Shown here piece by piece: positions 8,941-18,634 of a DNA stretch of 64,000 nucleotides. This DNA comes from Sporosarcina sp. PTS2304 (GTDB taxonomy: Bacteria > Bacillota > Bacilli > Bacillales_A > Planococcaceae). The stretch lies in assembly GCF_003351785.1 (NCBI RefSeq), contig NZ_CP031230.1:1364001-1428000 (forward strand). The letters run 5' to 3'. The notes beneath the pieces are model-generated. The model had not been told where the DNA came from. It ran no database searches and saw nothing but the letters and a program-made list of their open reading frames with translations. Every line of letters starts with the position of its first letter. The stretch's first letter is position 1. Made by a program: the position numbers and the translations under genes.

Positions 8941-9924
8941 TTAGCTAAATACGCTTGTACTATGCAATGGCTGTACTTTTGCTTTTGGATCGAGAAATGC
9001 TTTTGCATGACTAATCGCAATCGGCGCTTCACCCATACCTACCGCAATTAATTTTACTTTTCCATCGTATGTCGTAACATCTCCCGCAGCGTAAATTCCT
9101 TCAATATTCGTTTCCATACGGGAGTTGACTTTGATAGAGTTACGTTCCATATCCAAGCCCCACTCTTTCAACGGCCCGAGGGAAGAAATATTTCCATAGT
9201 TGACTACTACATGATCAAATACAAGCTCTTTTAAGCTGCCATCTTTTTCTTTTAACACTACTTTATCCATTTTATCGCCGTTGCCACATAGTTCGCTTAT
9301 AGCGTGTGAAGTCAGAACATTGACAGTAGATTCGCGCAACTGATTGACACTCGTTTCATGTGCAGTAAAACGTTCTCTTCGGTGAACTAACGTTACTTGC
9401 TTCGCAATATCTTCAAGCATTAACGCCCAGTCTAGCGCAGAGTCTCCGCCGCCACAAACTAAAATTTCCTTGTCTTTAAACATTGAAAGATCTTTTATAC
9501 CGTAGTGCAATGTTTTATCTTCAAAAATCGACTCTTCTTTAAGACCGATTTTACGAGGTTGAAATGCGCCAATCCCAGCTGTCAGTAAAATTGTGCGCGT
9601 CAAATGTTGCCCCTTATCTGTAGTTAAGACGAAATAATCATCTTGTTTTTCTACAGAAAGCGCCGCTTCGCCTAAACAAATTTCAGGCTTTGCATAATTT
9701 GCTTGTTCTACAAGATTCGCTACAAGATCTTTGGCTAAAATTTTAGGGAAACCACCTACATCATAAATATATTTATCAGGGTACAGTTCGATTAATTGAC
9801 CCCCTAATTGTGGTAAACTGTCAATAATCTTCACAGACATCTCACGCATACCTGCGTAAAATGCTGAAAACAAGCCTGTTGGTCCTCCACCGATAATCGT
9901 AATATCTACTACTTCTTGATTCAT
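8941..9924 (-). CDS. Ferredoxin--NADP(+) reductase, type 2 (YumC-like)
   Basis: A 327-residue flavoprotein of the thioredoxin-reductase fold that moves electrons between NADPH and ferredoxin or flavodoxin. The FAD-binding GGGPTG is at about 12-17, the NADPH-binding GGGDSALDWA at about 158-167, and the C-terminal FAD motif YAAGDV at about 274-279. The CxxC redox pair of true thioredoxin reductases is absent, which supports the FNR2 assignment. It is a single-gene transcript with its own terminator. B. subtilis YumC is the nearest family name I can give. Confidence 0.9.
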   Translation of the reverse strand: MNQEVVDITIIGGGPTGLFSAFYAGMREMSVKIIDSLPQLGGQLIELYPDKYIYDVGGFPKILAKDLVANLVEQANYAKPEICLGEAALSVEKQDDYFVLTTDKGQHLTRTILLTAGIGAFQPRKIGLKEESIFEDKTLHYGIKDLSMFKDKEILVCGGGDSALDWALMLEDIAKQVTLVHRRERFTAHETSVNQLRESTVNVLTSHAISELCGNGDKMDKVVLKEKDGSLKELVFDHVVVNYGNISSLGPLKEWGLDMERNSIKVNSRMETNIEGIYAAGDVTTYDGKVKLIAVGMGEAPIAISHAKAFLDPKAKVQPLHSTSVFS

Positions 9925-10034
9925 GTAAAAACACTCCTATAATCGATTCTGTATTCACTATTCATTCTGATATAACACTAAGTTGCTCTAGTATATTATC
10001 CACTATTTGAGAGAGAAATACATCTTTTTTGTAT

Positions 10035-10322
10035 TTAGATTGCAGGGAAATGCTCTATACAATATTGCTCTGCGGTTGCTTGTTCGTCCTCATCCCACTC
10101 TAAGTCAAAAACACTTTCTGTAGACAATTCATAAAACTGATATGTCAACAGTTTACGTTGCCCGTCTTTTACTGAATAGAGCAAACGTAATCCTGTACCC
10201 TCCTCATTAAACAATTCATCATCTTCGTCGAACTGTACTGTCAAAAGAAATTCAAAGCGCTGTCCTTCTATAATACCTGTTGGATCTACTAATTCTTCTA
10301 CTTTGCCATTTACTATTTTCAT
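10035..10322 (-). CDS. Small acidic protein, probably DUF6509 family
   Basis: A 95-residue, strongly acidic soluble protein with a VDPTGIIEGQRFEFLL segment near the N-terminus, a run of Asp/Glu at 33-41 and no membrane segment. The pattern V-E-x-L-x-D-P-T-G-I-x-x-G-x-R-F-E-F-L resembles the small Bacillales family DUF6509. Some databases have mislabelled that family as pullulanase. No function is known. AGAAGGAG precedes the ATG. It lies about 110 bases upstream of the reductase gene on the same strand. Confidence 0.7.
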   Translation of the reverse strand: MKIVNGKVEELVDPTGIIEGQRFEFLLTVQFDEDDELFNEEGTGLRLLYSVKDGQRKLLTYQFYELSTESVFDLEWDEDEQATAEQYCIEHFPAI

Positions 10323-10478
10323 AAAACTTCTCCTTCTTCCCGCTCACTAAGAGTTTGCTCCCTCTATCCTACATCATTTCATTAGAAAGTGGCAATTTGA
10401 AGAGTAGTTTCTAGTAAAAAATTTGCTTTTCCTAATTATTTGCCGGAAAATGAAGGAAGATAAAGAAGGAGGAGTAAC

Positions 10479-12170
10479 ATGCTTATATTTGAAGAATACG
10501 AATACGTGCGGCCAAATATGGAAGAGATTACGAAACAATTTAATTTCCTACTTGAACAATTTCAGCATGCCTCTTCATTTGAAAGTCAATCTAAAGTGAT
10601 CCAAGAAATAAATGTACTTACAAGTGATTATAGTACACAAGAAAACATTATGTACATACGCTCATCTATTGATACGAATGACACCTTTTATCAAACAGAG
10701 CGTAATTACTTTGACGAAATTGGGCCTCAATTTCAGGCGTTGCAAAGTACTTATTATAAAGCCCTGATTTCTACACCATTCCGCGAAAAGCTAGAAGATA
10801 AATGGGGATCACAGTTATTTGCATTAGCTGAAAATGCAATTCATGCTTACTCCGATGAGGTACTACCGCTATTGCAAGAGGAAAATAAACTGATATCGGA
10901 ATACTCTACACTTATTGCTTCTGCACAAATTGAATTTAGGGATGAAACCTTAACGCTTGCGCAACTCGGACCGTTTAAAGAATCTCTGGATCGTGATGTC
11001 CGGAAAGAAGCGATGGATGCATCTGCAGATTTTTTTGCTATGCATGCTGAACGTTTCGATGATATTTTTGATCGTCTCGTACATGTGCGCCATTCAATTG
11101 CAACTACTCTTGGTTACAAAAACTTCACTGAACTTGGTTATGTGCGTATGGACAGAATTGGCTACGACTCAAAATCGGTAGAATTCTTCAGACAGCAAAT
11201 ACTTGATTCTGTCGTTCCACTCACTGTCGACATTAGAAAAGACCAAGCGAAGCGAATCCATGTAGGAAAATTGATGTTTTATGATGAACCGTTGCATTTT
11301 GCCGAAGGAAATGCACAACCAAAAGGATCACCAGAATGGATACTTGAAAATGGTTATACGATGTACCAAGAGTTATCGAGAGAAACAGGTCGTTTTTTCG
11401 AGTATATGAAACGTAAAAATCTACTGGACGTAGTCGCGAAAAAAGGGAAAGAAGCTGGTGGTTATTGTACTTTTATTGATAATTATGACTCACCTTTTAT
11501 CTTTTCTAACTTTAACGGTACATCAGGGGATATTGATGTCTTGACTCATGAAGCGGGTCATGCATTTCAAGTGTATTCCAGTCGCAATATCGGAATTCCT
11601 GAGTATATTTGGCCTACTAGTGAAGCGGCTGAAATACATTCGATGAGCATGGAGTTCTTTACGTGGTTCTTTATGGATCGGTTTTTCGGAAAATATGCAG
11701 ACCGTTATCGGTATGCCCACTTACTAGAAAGTGTATTATTTTTACCGTATGCGGTTGCAGTTGATGAATTTCAACAACGAATCTATAACGAACCCCATCT
11801 TACACCATCCGAACGTAAGCAGATTTGGAAAGAACTTGAAAGCATCTATTTGCCTATCCGTGATTATGACGGACATCCTTACTTAGAATCGGGTGGTTTT
11901 TGGCAAAGACAAGGTCATATTTATGAAGTTCCATTTTATTATATTGATTATGCATTAGCACAAGTTTGTGCCCTACAATTTTGGCAGCGCTCTTTACATG
12001 ATTTTGATCACGCTTGGGAAGACTATGTAAAACTCTGTAAAATTGGCGGTTCTAAACCTTTTTTAGAACTTGTCGAAGAAGCAAATTTACAATCTCCTTT
12101 CGAAGCAGATACTATTCAAATGGTCGTACATACTATTTCAGAATGGTTGTCTGCGAATGAGATAAAATAG
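10479..12170 (+). CDS. M3 family oligoendopeptidase (PepF-like)
   Basis: A 563-residue cytosolic zinc metallopeptidase that degrades oligopeptides. The HEAGH zinc motif lies at 357-361, with the third ligand in the downstream EAAEIHSMSMEFF segment. The C-terminal half is the usual helical peptidase-M3 fold. A strong GAAGGAGGAG lies just before the ATG. It is monocistronic, converging on the diguanylate cyclase gene across a shared terminator. Confidence 0.92.
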   Translation: MLIFEEYEYVRPNMEEITKQFNFLLEQFQHASSFESQSKVIQEINVLTSDYSTQENIMYIRSSIDTNDTFYQTERNYFDEIGPQFQALQSTYYKALISTPFREKLEDKWGSQLFALAENAIHAYSDEVLPLLQEENKLISEYSTLIASAQIEFRDETLTLAQLGPFKESLDRDVRKEAMDASADFFAMHAERFDDIFDRLVHVRHSIATTLGYKNFTELGYVRMDRIGYDSKSVEFFRQQILDSVVPLTVDIRKDQAKRIHVGKLMFYDEPLHFAEGNAQPKGSPEWILENGYTMYQELSRETGRFFEYMKRKNLLDVVAKKGKEAGGYCTFIDNYDSPFIFSNFNGTSGDIDVLTHEAGHAFQVYSSRNIGIPEYIWPTSEAAEIHSMSMEFFTWFFMDRFFGKYADRYRYAHLLESVLFLPYAVAVDEFQQRIYNEPHLTPSERKQIWKELESIYLPIRDYDGHPYLESGGFWQRQGHIYEVPFYYIDYALAQVCALQFWQRSLHDFDHAWEDYVKLCKIGGSKPFLELVEEANLQSPFEADTIQMVVHTISEWLSANEIK

Positions 12171-12177
12171 AAACAGC

Positions 12178-12219
12178 AAAAAATGCATGAAGGCTCATTG
12201 CCCCATGCATTTCTTTTTT
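12178..12219. terminator. Bidirectional terminator between peptidase and cyclase genes
   Basis: AAATGCATG / CATGCATTT arms with T runs on both sides serve two convergent genes. Confidence 0.85.
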
Positions 12220-12232
12220 AATTCATACGATG

Positions 12233-13714
12233 TTACTTTTCATTAGGACTATAAATTGAATATTGATCCTTGCCTTTTTTCTTAGACTGATATAAAGCTA
12301 AGTCCGCTTTATGATATAACGAATGTATAGTATCTTCTTCTTCTGCTTTTGCAACGCCGATGCTGATGGATAAGTTAATTTCATTATCTCGTAAATAGCT
12401 AAACGATTCACGCATCACTTGCAACATATTATCGGCACGTTCCACCACTTTTTCAGTTGTTATATTAGAAAATAATACAACGAATTCATCACCACCGATT
12501 CTGGCAGCTAAATGACCTTCACCACTTTCTTTGTTAATAATAGTAGCTACGCGAACAAGTAGCTTATCTCCTTCACCATGACCTAGAGAGTCATTCACTA
12601 ATTTAAAATTATCCAAATCTATAATCATAAATTGTAATGTCCCTTTTTTACGATTTAGCCATTCTACTGCAGTATCTTCAAAAGCTGCACGATTTTTCAG
12701 CCCGGTTAATACATCATGGAACGCTAAATGGATCGGCCGAGAAATCATTCTAGCTAATATGATCGAAAGAATGATAGTGACTAAAGTAATCGCTATCATC
12801 TGGAAAATAAATTGATTACGATATGAAGTTAAAACATTTGCAAATGGTAGATCATAATAAGCAATTTCCACAACTCGATTCGTAGAGATTCCATCCTCTT
12901 TATCATTTTTATAAGGAATATAACGATACGTCAGTATTTGGCCATTTTCTTCAACTGATAGTTCTTTAATCTGAAACTCGGTAAAAGCCTCTGTAAATAC
13001 TTCTTTCCGCGAGGAGTTAATCTCTCGTTCTTTCTCGCTATCCCAATCTCCTAATAATATGCCAAGTGCATTGTATACATTAATAGAAAGAATGCTATCA
13101 TTTTCTTTTTCTAATCTGTGCATAGTATCTAAAAAATTAAATTCTTTAAACACTAGCTTGTCTTCTAAGAAATAAGAAAGTTCAATAATATACTTCTTAT
13201 CAGGTGTAGGCATATAGCTAAATTTTTTAAATTCACCTGAAAGCTGTTGGATATCTAAGTCATCATGCGTAAACAGACCGGATTCTCTTCTTTTATCCAA
13301 TAGCTTTCCAAAGTTCTTACAACAACTCTTGAAATCTAAGCCTATATCAGCTTCATAGCTACTTTCGATTACTACATTATCCGAATTAATAATAAAAACG
13401 TCCATACCCGACTGTTCTTTCAACGCTTTGTAATCCCAAGTAGAAAAGTTCGGATTTCTTTCATATTGTTTTACTAGTTCTTCTGAGAACTCTTTCATAC
13501 TCTCTGCACGTTCTACATCTAATACATTATATACTTTGTCAATCGTAGATAGACTCGTAATAATCTCATCTTCTGCCAACTGAATTTGTGTCTCCAAACT
13601 TTCTTTCACACTCTTCTTTAATTTGAGATAATCTGCTACGATAATGATTAAGGACAAAATTAATGTAAAAGAAATAAGGATGCCAGTTAATTTATAACGA
13701 AATCCTTTATCCAC
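12233..13714 (-). CDS. Membrane-bound diguanylate cyclase (GGDEF)
   Basis: A 493-residue protein likely to make c-di-GMP. Membrane segments at about 10-30 and 302-324 flank an extracellular sensor region (31-300) of Cache-like length. The cytosolic GGDEF domain starts at DVLTGLKNR (about 334) and has the catalytic GGDEF at 407-411, so it should be active. The inhibitory RxxD site usually five residues before GGDEF reads GEGH here, so classic product inhibition at that site is not expected. GTG start, with AAAGGG nine bases upstream. No EAL or HD-GYP partner is nearby. Confidence 0.93.
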   Translation of the reverse strand: MDKGFRYKLTGILISFTLILSLIIIVADYLKLKKSVKESLETQIQLAEDEIITSLSTIDKVYNVLDVERAESMKEFSEELVKQYERNPNFSTWDYKALKEQSGMDVFIINSDNVVIESSYEADIGLDFKSCCKNFGKLLDKRRESGLFTHDDLDIQQLSGEFKKFSYMPTPDKKYIIELSYFLEDKLVFKEFNFLDTMHRLEKENDSILSINVYNALGILLGDWDSEKEREINSSRKEVFTEAFTEFQIKELSVEENGQILTYRYIPYKNDKEDGISTNRVVEIAYYDLPFANVLTSYRNQFIFQMIAITLVTIILSIILARMISRPIHLAFHDVLTGLKNRAAFEDTAVEWLNRKKGTLQFMIIDLDNFKLVNDSLGHGEGDKLLVRVATIINKESGEGHLAARIGGDEFVVLFSNITTEKVVERADNMLQVMRESFSYLRDNEINLSISIGVAKAEEEDTIHSLYHKADLALYQSKKKGKDQYSIYSPNEK

Positions 13715-13845
13715 CTTATGGCACCCTTTCTATCCATTGATTTCTAATAAATATCCTTCATTAGTATATCATACGATAGTGCATTGGAATCGAATTCTTT
13801 TATTTTTCCAAACCTTTCTCCTTTAAATATAGTTTTCTAGAAAGA

Positions 13846-13886
13846 AATCAGGCAGAGAAAAATATTTCATTTTTCTCTGCCTGATT
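13846..13886 (-). terminator. fhs terminator
   Basis: Perfect 17-bp arms beginning AATCAGGCAGAGAAAAA, with the complementary arm at 13870-13886 and a 7-base loop. A T-rich run follows on the minus strand. Confidence 0.85.
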
Positions 13887-13918
13887 CATTTTAAGGAATG
13901 ATTGGACGGTTTCTTTTT

Positions 13919-15607
13919 TCACATTAATCCTTGTGCATTCCCATTTTCATCTACATCCATTGTAAGCGCGGCTGGTTGCTTCGGTAAACCGGGCATCGTC
14001 ATAATTTCTCCTGTTAAACATACGAGAAAACCCGCGCCAAGTTTCGGTAATATACTGCGTATAATAATCGTAAAGTCACGAGGGCGGCCTAATTTTTTTG
14101 GATCATCTGAAAATGAATATTGAGTTTTCGCCATACAAATCGGTAATAAATCCCATCCGTTTTTCTTGATTTCACGTAAGTCTTTTACCGCTTGTTCTGT
14201 GAAGTTGACTCCTAATCCACCATATACTTTTTGCACAATAGCTGTAATTTTATCTTCTACGGATTGTTCAACATCATAAATTGGAGCGAACTGATTCGGT
14301 TCATCAATAACTTTTAATACTTCTTTAGCCAATGCCTCGCCACCTGCACCACCATCAGCCCACACATCAGTTAAAGCGACTCGTACCTGATTCGATTTGC
14401 ACCATTCTCGAACTTTTTCAAGTTCTTCTTCAGAGTCTAGAACGAAATGATTTAATGCTACGACAGGTTGGACGCCAAATTCCCGGATAGTTTCCACATG
14501 CTTTTCTAAATTGACTAATCCACGTTCAACTGCAAGACTATTTTCTTCTTTAAGATCTTGTTTAGCCACTCCACCATGCATTTTCAGTGCACGAATAGTA
14601 GTCACTAATACAACAGCATCTGGTTGGAATTTACCTTGGCGCGCTTTAATATCCATAAACTTCTCCGCGCCTAAATCCGAGCCGAACCCTGCTTCTGTCA
14701 CAACATAATCAGCTAGATTTCGCGCGGTGTTCGTAGCAATTAAAGAGTTGCAGCCGTGCGCAATATTTGCAAATGGACCACCATGAATAAGAGCAGGCGT
14801 GCCTTCTATCGTTTGAACTAAATTCGGTTTAAATGCATCTTTTAACAATAACGTTAAAGCACCTTCTACTTTTAGATCTCTCACTGTGACGGCTTCTTTA
14901 GTATAGGTGTAGCCAATCACGATATCCGCAAGACGCTCCTTCAAGTTTTGCAGATCGGTCGCTAAACAAAATACAGCCATAATCTCAGAAGCTACTGTAA
15001 TATCAAATCCATCTTCACGCGGAATCCCTTGACCCGGTCCGCCTAGTCCAATAGTAATATGACGAAGCGAACGGTCATTCATATCCATAACGCGTTTCCA
15101 TGTAATGCGGCGGGGATCAATATTTAAAAAGTTGCCTTGATGTAAATGGTTATCAATCATAGCACTCAACGCATTATTAACTGTCGTAATTGCATGTAAA
15201 TCACCTGTGAAATGCAAATTGATATCTTCCATAGGCAATACTTGTGAGAAACCACCGCCAGTTGCTCCACCTTTCACCCCCATGACAGGACCGAGAGAAG
15301 GTTCACGTAGCGCGACGATCGTTTTTTTATTCAATCGAGAAAGTGCATCCCCAAGCCCAACTGTAACGGTAGACTTACCTTCGCCTGCTGGAGTTGGACT
15401 AGTTGCAGTTACTAAAATGACTTTCGCTTGAGTCGTTTGTGTGGGTACTAAATCTACATTGATCTTCGCTTTATACTTCCCATATAACTCTAATGCTTCT
15501 GGCGAAATACCAGCCTTTTCTGCAATTTTTTCAATAGGTTGCATAGTAGCTTTTGTAGCAATCTCTAAATCTGTCAACACCTTCACCTTTTCTGTCACTT
15601 CTCCCAC
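13919..15607 (-). CDS. fhs: Formate--tetrahydrofolate ligase
   Basis: ATP-dependent formation of 10-formyl-THF from formate and THF, feeding one-carbon units to purines and fMet-tRNA. At 562 residues it has the family's normal length. Nucleotide-binding [14 protein letters not shown] is at about 71-84, and the [13 protein letters not shown] Gly-rich loop ([13 protein letters not shown]) follows. The first in-frame GTG (15607) has AAAGG only three bases away. The GTG three codons on (15598) has better spacing, so the true start could be either. It lies 24 bases downstream of a quinone-reductase-like gene on the same strand, probably co-transcribed. Confidence 0.95.
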   Translation of the reverse strand: MGEVTEKVKVLTDLEIATKATMQPIEKIAEKAGISPEALELYGKYKAKINVDLVPTQTTQAKVILVTATSPTPAGEGKSTVTVGLGDALSRLNKKTIVALREPSLGPVMGVKGGATGGGFSQVLPMEDINLHFTGDLHAITTVNNALSAMIDNHLHQGNFLNIDPRRITWKRVMDMNDRSLRHITIGLGGPGQGIPREDGFDITVASEIMAVFCLATDLQNLKERLADIVIGYTYTKEAVTVRDLKVEGALTLLLKDAFKPNLVQTIEGTPALIHGGPFANIAHGCNSLIATNTARNLADYVVTEAGFGSDLGAEKFMDIKARQGKFQPDAVVLVTTIRALKMHGGVAKQDLKEENSLAVERGLVNLEKHVETIREFGVQPVVALNHFVLDSEEELEKVREWCKSNQVRVALTDVWADGGAGGEALAKEVLKVIDEPNQFAPIYDVEQSVEDKITAIVQKVYGGLGVNFTEQAVKDLREIKKNGWDLLPICMAKTQYSFSDDPKKLGRPRDFTIIIRSILPKLGAGFLVCLTGEIMTMPGLPKQPAALTMDVDENGNAQGLM

Positions 15608-15631
15608 TGCCTTTCTACTTCTTATATAATT

Positions 15632-16615
15632 TCATTGGCTGATTTGTAAGACAATTTTGCCAAACTGAACACTTTCCCCTAATTTAGCAAATGCTTCTGT
15701 TGCCTTTTCAAGAGGCACGATAGAGTCGATTACCGGATGAATTTCATGCTCTGTAATAAATGAAAGCATATCGCGTAGTTCTTCGCGACTCCCCATAGTC
15801 GTGCCAAGTAATGTATACTGACCGTAAAAGAATTCACGTAAATTTAATTCCACTGTATCTTCTGTTGTCGCACCGAAGACTACGATACGCCCTCCTTGTT
15901 TTAATACCTCAAGGGAGCGATTGAATGTGGCTCTTCCTACGCTTTCAATTACAAGATCTACACATTCATTTTTTAATTCAGCAGGCCAGTCACTATTCGT
16001 GTCAAGTGCAACATCTGCTCCCAAGTCAATAGCTTGTTGTCTCTTCAGTTCACTTCGAGACGTGACGATAACACGCGCCCCACTCTTTTTTGCAAATTGA
16101 ATTAAAAAGGTAGCAACTCCACTTCCAGCACCCGGTATAAACACTGTTTGATCTTTCTGAATTTGACCTTTAGTAACAAGTGCGCGGTACCCAGTGAGCC
16201 CAGCTAGAGCAACAGTCGCCGCTTCATTCCATGAGAGATATTTCGGCTTTTCTTCTAATTGTTCTGCTGAGATTGCTATTTTTTCAGCGAACGTTCCATT
16301 GTCTGGCATACCAAGAATATCAAATGTTTTTGAAGGTGCATCGCTTTCTTCATACCAACGGAGTGCGGGATTAATAATTACCTCATCCCCCACATTCCAG
16401 CCTGTTACACCTTCGCCAAGCGATTCGATCACACCCGCACCATCTGAACCTAATATGAGAGACTCTTCTACGTCTCCACGACGGGTTGGAATCATTGTAT
16501 CTCGTCGATTTACACCTGCTGTTTTTAACGATACAATGACTTCACCTTTATTCGCCACCGGTTCTTGGATGTCTGTATACTTCAGTTCACCATTTGCATG
16601 TACGAATGCCTTCAA
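15632..16615 (-). CDS. MDR-superfamily oxidoreductase, zinc-free (YogA-like)
   Basis: A 327-residue medium-chain dehydrogenase/reductase. A GroES-like N-terminal half (GSDGAGVIESLGEGV, VGDEVIINP) precedes a Rossmann half with PGAGSGVATFLIQFA at about 165-180. The cysteine cluster of structural-zinc alcohol dehydrogenases is missing, pointing to an NADPH-dependent quinone- or enone-reductase type. The substrate is unknown. GAGGATGAG precedes the ATG. It is probably the first gene of a two-gene transcript with fhs; the link between them is not obvious. Confidence 0.85.
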   Translation of the reverse strand: MKAFVHANGELKYTDIQEPVANKGEVIVSLKTAGVNRRDTMIPTRRGDVEESLILGSDGAGVIESLGEGVTGWNVGDEVIINPALRWYEESDAPSKTFDILGMPDNGTFAEKIAISAEQLEEKPKYLSWNEAATVALAGLTGYRALVTKGQIQKDQTVFIPGAGSGVATFLIQFAKKSGARVIVTSRSELKRQQAIDLGADVALDTNSDWPAELKNECVDLVIESVGRATFNRSLEVLKQGGRIVVFGATTEDTVELNLREFFYGQYTLLGTTMGSREELRDMLSFITEHEIHPVIDSIVPLEKATEAFAKLGESVQFGKIVLQISQ

Positions 16616-16703
16616 TCAACTCATCCTCCTGACGTTTTTATACGCTTCTATCATACCGTATTTTGGTGTATATTCCTATAGTTCACTTTATTTCGATTAG
16701 TAA

Positions 16704-16738
16704 TAAAAAAACACAATGACTGGTAGCGTCATTGTGTT
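16704..16738 (-). terminator. Terminator of the XRE regulator gene
   Basis: ACACAATGAC / GTCATTGTGT arms followed on the minus strand by a T run. The hairpin overlaps the stop codon. Confidence 0.88.
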
Positions 16739-17222
16739 AGAGGTTACGTCTTTTATATTTTGCCAACTCCACTAGTTCAAGTACATCTTTTTTAGGCAAT
16801 CTAATAACTAATTCCATTAGTTCTTTCTCAGCCAATCGTCGCCCTTTACCACTGCGATAATGCTCTTTATTAAATGCATCAATTTCTCTATATAATTCAT
16901 CTACTTCTTCCGATGGTTGTCTACTCTCCACATTCATCGTTTCACGAAGACGATCATAAAGTGACTCCACTGTATTGCCCGTTGCTTTTATATAAGGTGT
17001 GAATGTTACTTCACCCATAATTAATTCATCTGTAGAAACAGAAAAGCGTTCTGAAATTTTTGCGATCCACGCTGCAGATGGAGCATTTTTTCCGCGCTCC
17101 CAGTCTTTTATACGACTAGCCGAAGTTCCGATAGCTGCACCAAATGCCATCATGGAAAGACCACGACGTTCCCTTAGCGCTTTCAGTCGCAATCCAAAAT
17201 CATCTTTACTCCATTCGTTCAA
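16737..17222 (-). CDS. XRE-family helix-turn-helix regulator
   Basis: An N-terminal Cro/C1-type HTH (about residues 10-65; MAFGAAIGTSASRIKDWERG carries the recognition region) precedes a charged helical tail of about 95 residues. I chose the TTG at 17222 (161 residues), which has AGGGGG seven bases upstream. The ATG nine codons earlier has no good ribosome binding site. Its targets are unknown. It lies between a dUTPase gene and yogA-fhs and is expressed alone. Confidence 0.8.
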   Translation of the reverse strand: MNEWSKDDFGLRLKALRERRGLSMMAFGAAIGTSASRIKDWERGKNAPSAAWIAKISERFSVSTDELIMGEVTFTPYIKATGNTVESLYDRLRETMNVESRQPSEEVDELYREIDAFNKEHYRSGKGRRLAEKELMELVIRLPKKDVLELVELAKYKRRNL

Positions 17223-17335
17223 TGAAATACCCCCTAAAACATCTTTCATTCTCTTTATATTATTATCAAAATGGTTCTTTTGTCAATTAATTATTATATG
17301 AAGTAATCTGTAGCTCGTATAAAGCTTTTTTCCAA

Positions 17336-17821
17336 TTAATAACCGTTTTGTTGACGTGCATAATTTTCTTCATTTTTGTCGATATATGCCTGAATAATCT
17401 GTTCTTCCGTAAACCCTAATGTATTGGCAAGAGCGCCATAATGTTGCCAAATGCTTTTATAATTTTCAAACGTCAGTTCATCTAAAAACACATAGATCGA
17501 ACGTCCAGTCTCAACAAATAACTGCGTTAGGTCTGTTTTAGAATGATTGCTTGTCGGCCAATTCTCTAAGCTATCATAGCCTTGTTCGATACCGAGTGAT
17601 AGTAAAAAGTGAATAGAGTCTACATACTCTTCCAAAATTACATCTTTTGCCGAAGCACCTTTCGTACTCCAGAACTTGAAACATCTCGTTTCATTTGCCA
17701 GTTCAGCTAATTCTACTAACAATGCTAAACCTCTTTCATTAAATGTATTAGTAGATTGATGGTTTTCTTGTATGTATGCGTCCAGTGCTTTTTGCATTGC
17801 AAATAGTTTCTCTAACTTCAT
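17336..17821 (-). CDS. Dimeric (all-alpha) dUTP diphosphatase
   Basis: A 161-residue protein of the dUTPase_2 / MazG-like fold that hydrolyses dUTP to dUMP, limiting uracil in DNA and feeding dTMP synthesis. The metal-binding helices are visible: ELAELANE at about 37-44 followed by R-x-FKFW, and EEYVDSIHF at about 64-72. The ATG at 17821 has AAGGAGG eight bases upstream. An in-frame extension 40 codons longer would run into the divergent ysdB gene and is rejected. Confidence 0.88.
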   Translation of the reverse strand: MKLEKLFAMQKALDAYIQENHQSTNTFNERGLALLVELAELANETRCFKFWSTKGASAKDVILEEYVDSIHFLLSLGIEQGYDSLENWPTSNHSKTDLTQLFVETGRSIYVFLDELTFENYKSIWQHYGALANTLGFTEEQIIQAYIDKNEENYARQQNGY

Positions 17822-17853
17822 GTGATTGTCCTCCTTAAAAATTACTTTAAAAG

Positions 17854-17880
17854 TGAAACCTTCTTTCCCATTCATACGTA
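17854..17880 (+). promoter_or_regulatory. sigmaW-like ECF promoter of ysdB
   Basis: TGAAAC, 17 bases, then CGTA (continuing TAG) lies 36 bases upstream of the ysdB ATG. This is the sigmaW consensus (TGAAAC N16-17 CGTA). ysdB belongs to the sigmaW regulon in B. subtilis. Confidence 0.75.
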
Positions 17881-17915
17881 TAGGTAGTACTATATAGTAT
17901 TCAGGAGTTGATTTC

Positions 17916-18311
17916 ATGGTTTTATTAATTCGTGTATTCATTATAGCACTAGTTATTTATTTATTTTATGCTGGAATACGCTATTTGACAGATGCCAAGC
18001 GTAAACTTGATGAAGCGTATGAAAAAGAGCAGTATTATTTTTATGATGACGTGAAAAATATTCGTAAAAACTTCTTCATTACGTATAAAGGTGCTATGTT
18101 TGAAGGTGAAAAATATTTAGGAACTACACCGGACTCTTTCGATGTCGTCTCTATTTTTATTTGGGTGAAAAATGAAGCAAAACTCCAAGGGATGACAAAG
18201 GAAGACTTCCACTTCTTAGAAGAAGAAGTAAAATCCTACTATCCTTTTGCAGTGATCAATTGGAAGAATCCGATTGAGCAATTAATGAAAGGTACGCCAT
18301 TAGATAATTGA
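17916..18311 (+). CDS. ysdB: YsdB family protein (sigmaW pathway)
   Basis: A 131-residue protein with one N-terminal membrane segment (about 4-22) and a cytosolic domain. The YsdB landmarks are present: KRKLDEAYEKEQYYFYDD, VRKNF-type IRKNFFITYKGAMFEGEKY and WKNPIEQLM. In B. subtilis YsdB is needed for full sigmaW activity through anti-sigma degradation; the molecular role is unclear. CAGGAG precedes the ATG. It is the only gene of this neighbourhood on the plus strand. Confidence 0.85.
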   Translation: MVLLIRVFIIALVIYLFYAGIRYLTDAKRKLDEAYEKEQYYFYDDVKNIRKNFFITYKGAMFEGEKYLGTTPDSFDVVSIFIWVKNEAKLQGMTKEDFHFLEEEVKSYYPFAVINWKNPIEQLMKGTPLDN

Positions 18312-18313
18312 AG

Positions 18314-18362
18314 GAGCTGTCAGGAAAGTCAGAGATATCTGATTTTCTGTGATGGCTCTTTC
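18314..18362 (+). terminator. ysdB terminator (repeated hairpin family)
   Basis: An imperfect hairpin contains GAAAGTCAGA ... TCTGATTTTC and is followed by a T-rich run. Very similar sequences terminate mdh, ald/peptidase and the region left of ytxK. Confidence 0.75.
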
Positions 18363-18431
18363 TTTTGAGAATATTAAATATAAAATGAATAGATAGTGAC
18401 TCTGCCTGCTCGGTTACGTAAAATAGCGTTA

Positions 18432-18597
18432 GGATTCTCCTGAGAGAAACCGGACGCTTTCCTGTGGGCACGCGGCATTATCCGCAGCGCTCTTTTGCGA
18501 GGGCCGCCGCGGCGTCCCCACAGGAAAGCGTATCGTCTGGAAGCGCAAGCCGCAAGACTCTCTAAATCCGTTTCACTCCATCCAATCGTCTACTTTC
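18432..18597. repeat. Intergenic palindromic repeat, copy A
   Basis: It begins GGATTCTCC and carries a long palindrome with outer arms CGCTTTCCTGTGGG (18455-18468) and CCCACAGGAAAGCG (18517-18530) plus GC-rich inner arms. It ends with the shared AGCGCAAGCCGCAAGAC and CACTCCATCC blocks. The same blocks recur near 23.0, 53.3 and 59.1-59.4 kb. It is noncoding and fills most of the ysdB-ysdA convergent gap. Confidence 0.8.
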
Positions 18598-18634
18598 ATG
18601 AACGAACATAAATTAGCTGACAAGCTCTTGTTTA

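Noticed and set aside
16194-16700. 168-codon open frame on the plus strand over the yogA-like gene
   Set aside because: It is antisense to a well-conserved MDR oxidoreductase, and its Ser/Pro-rich composition is that of a shadow frame.
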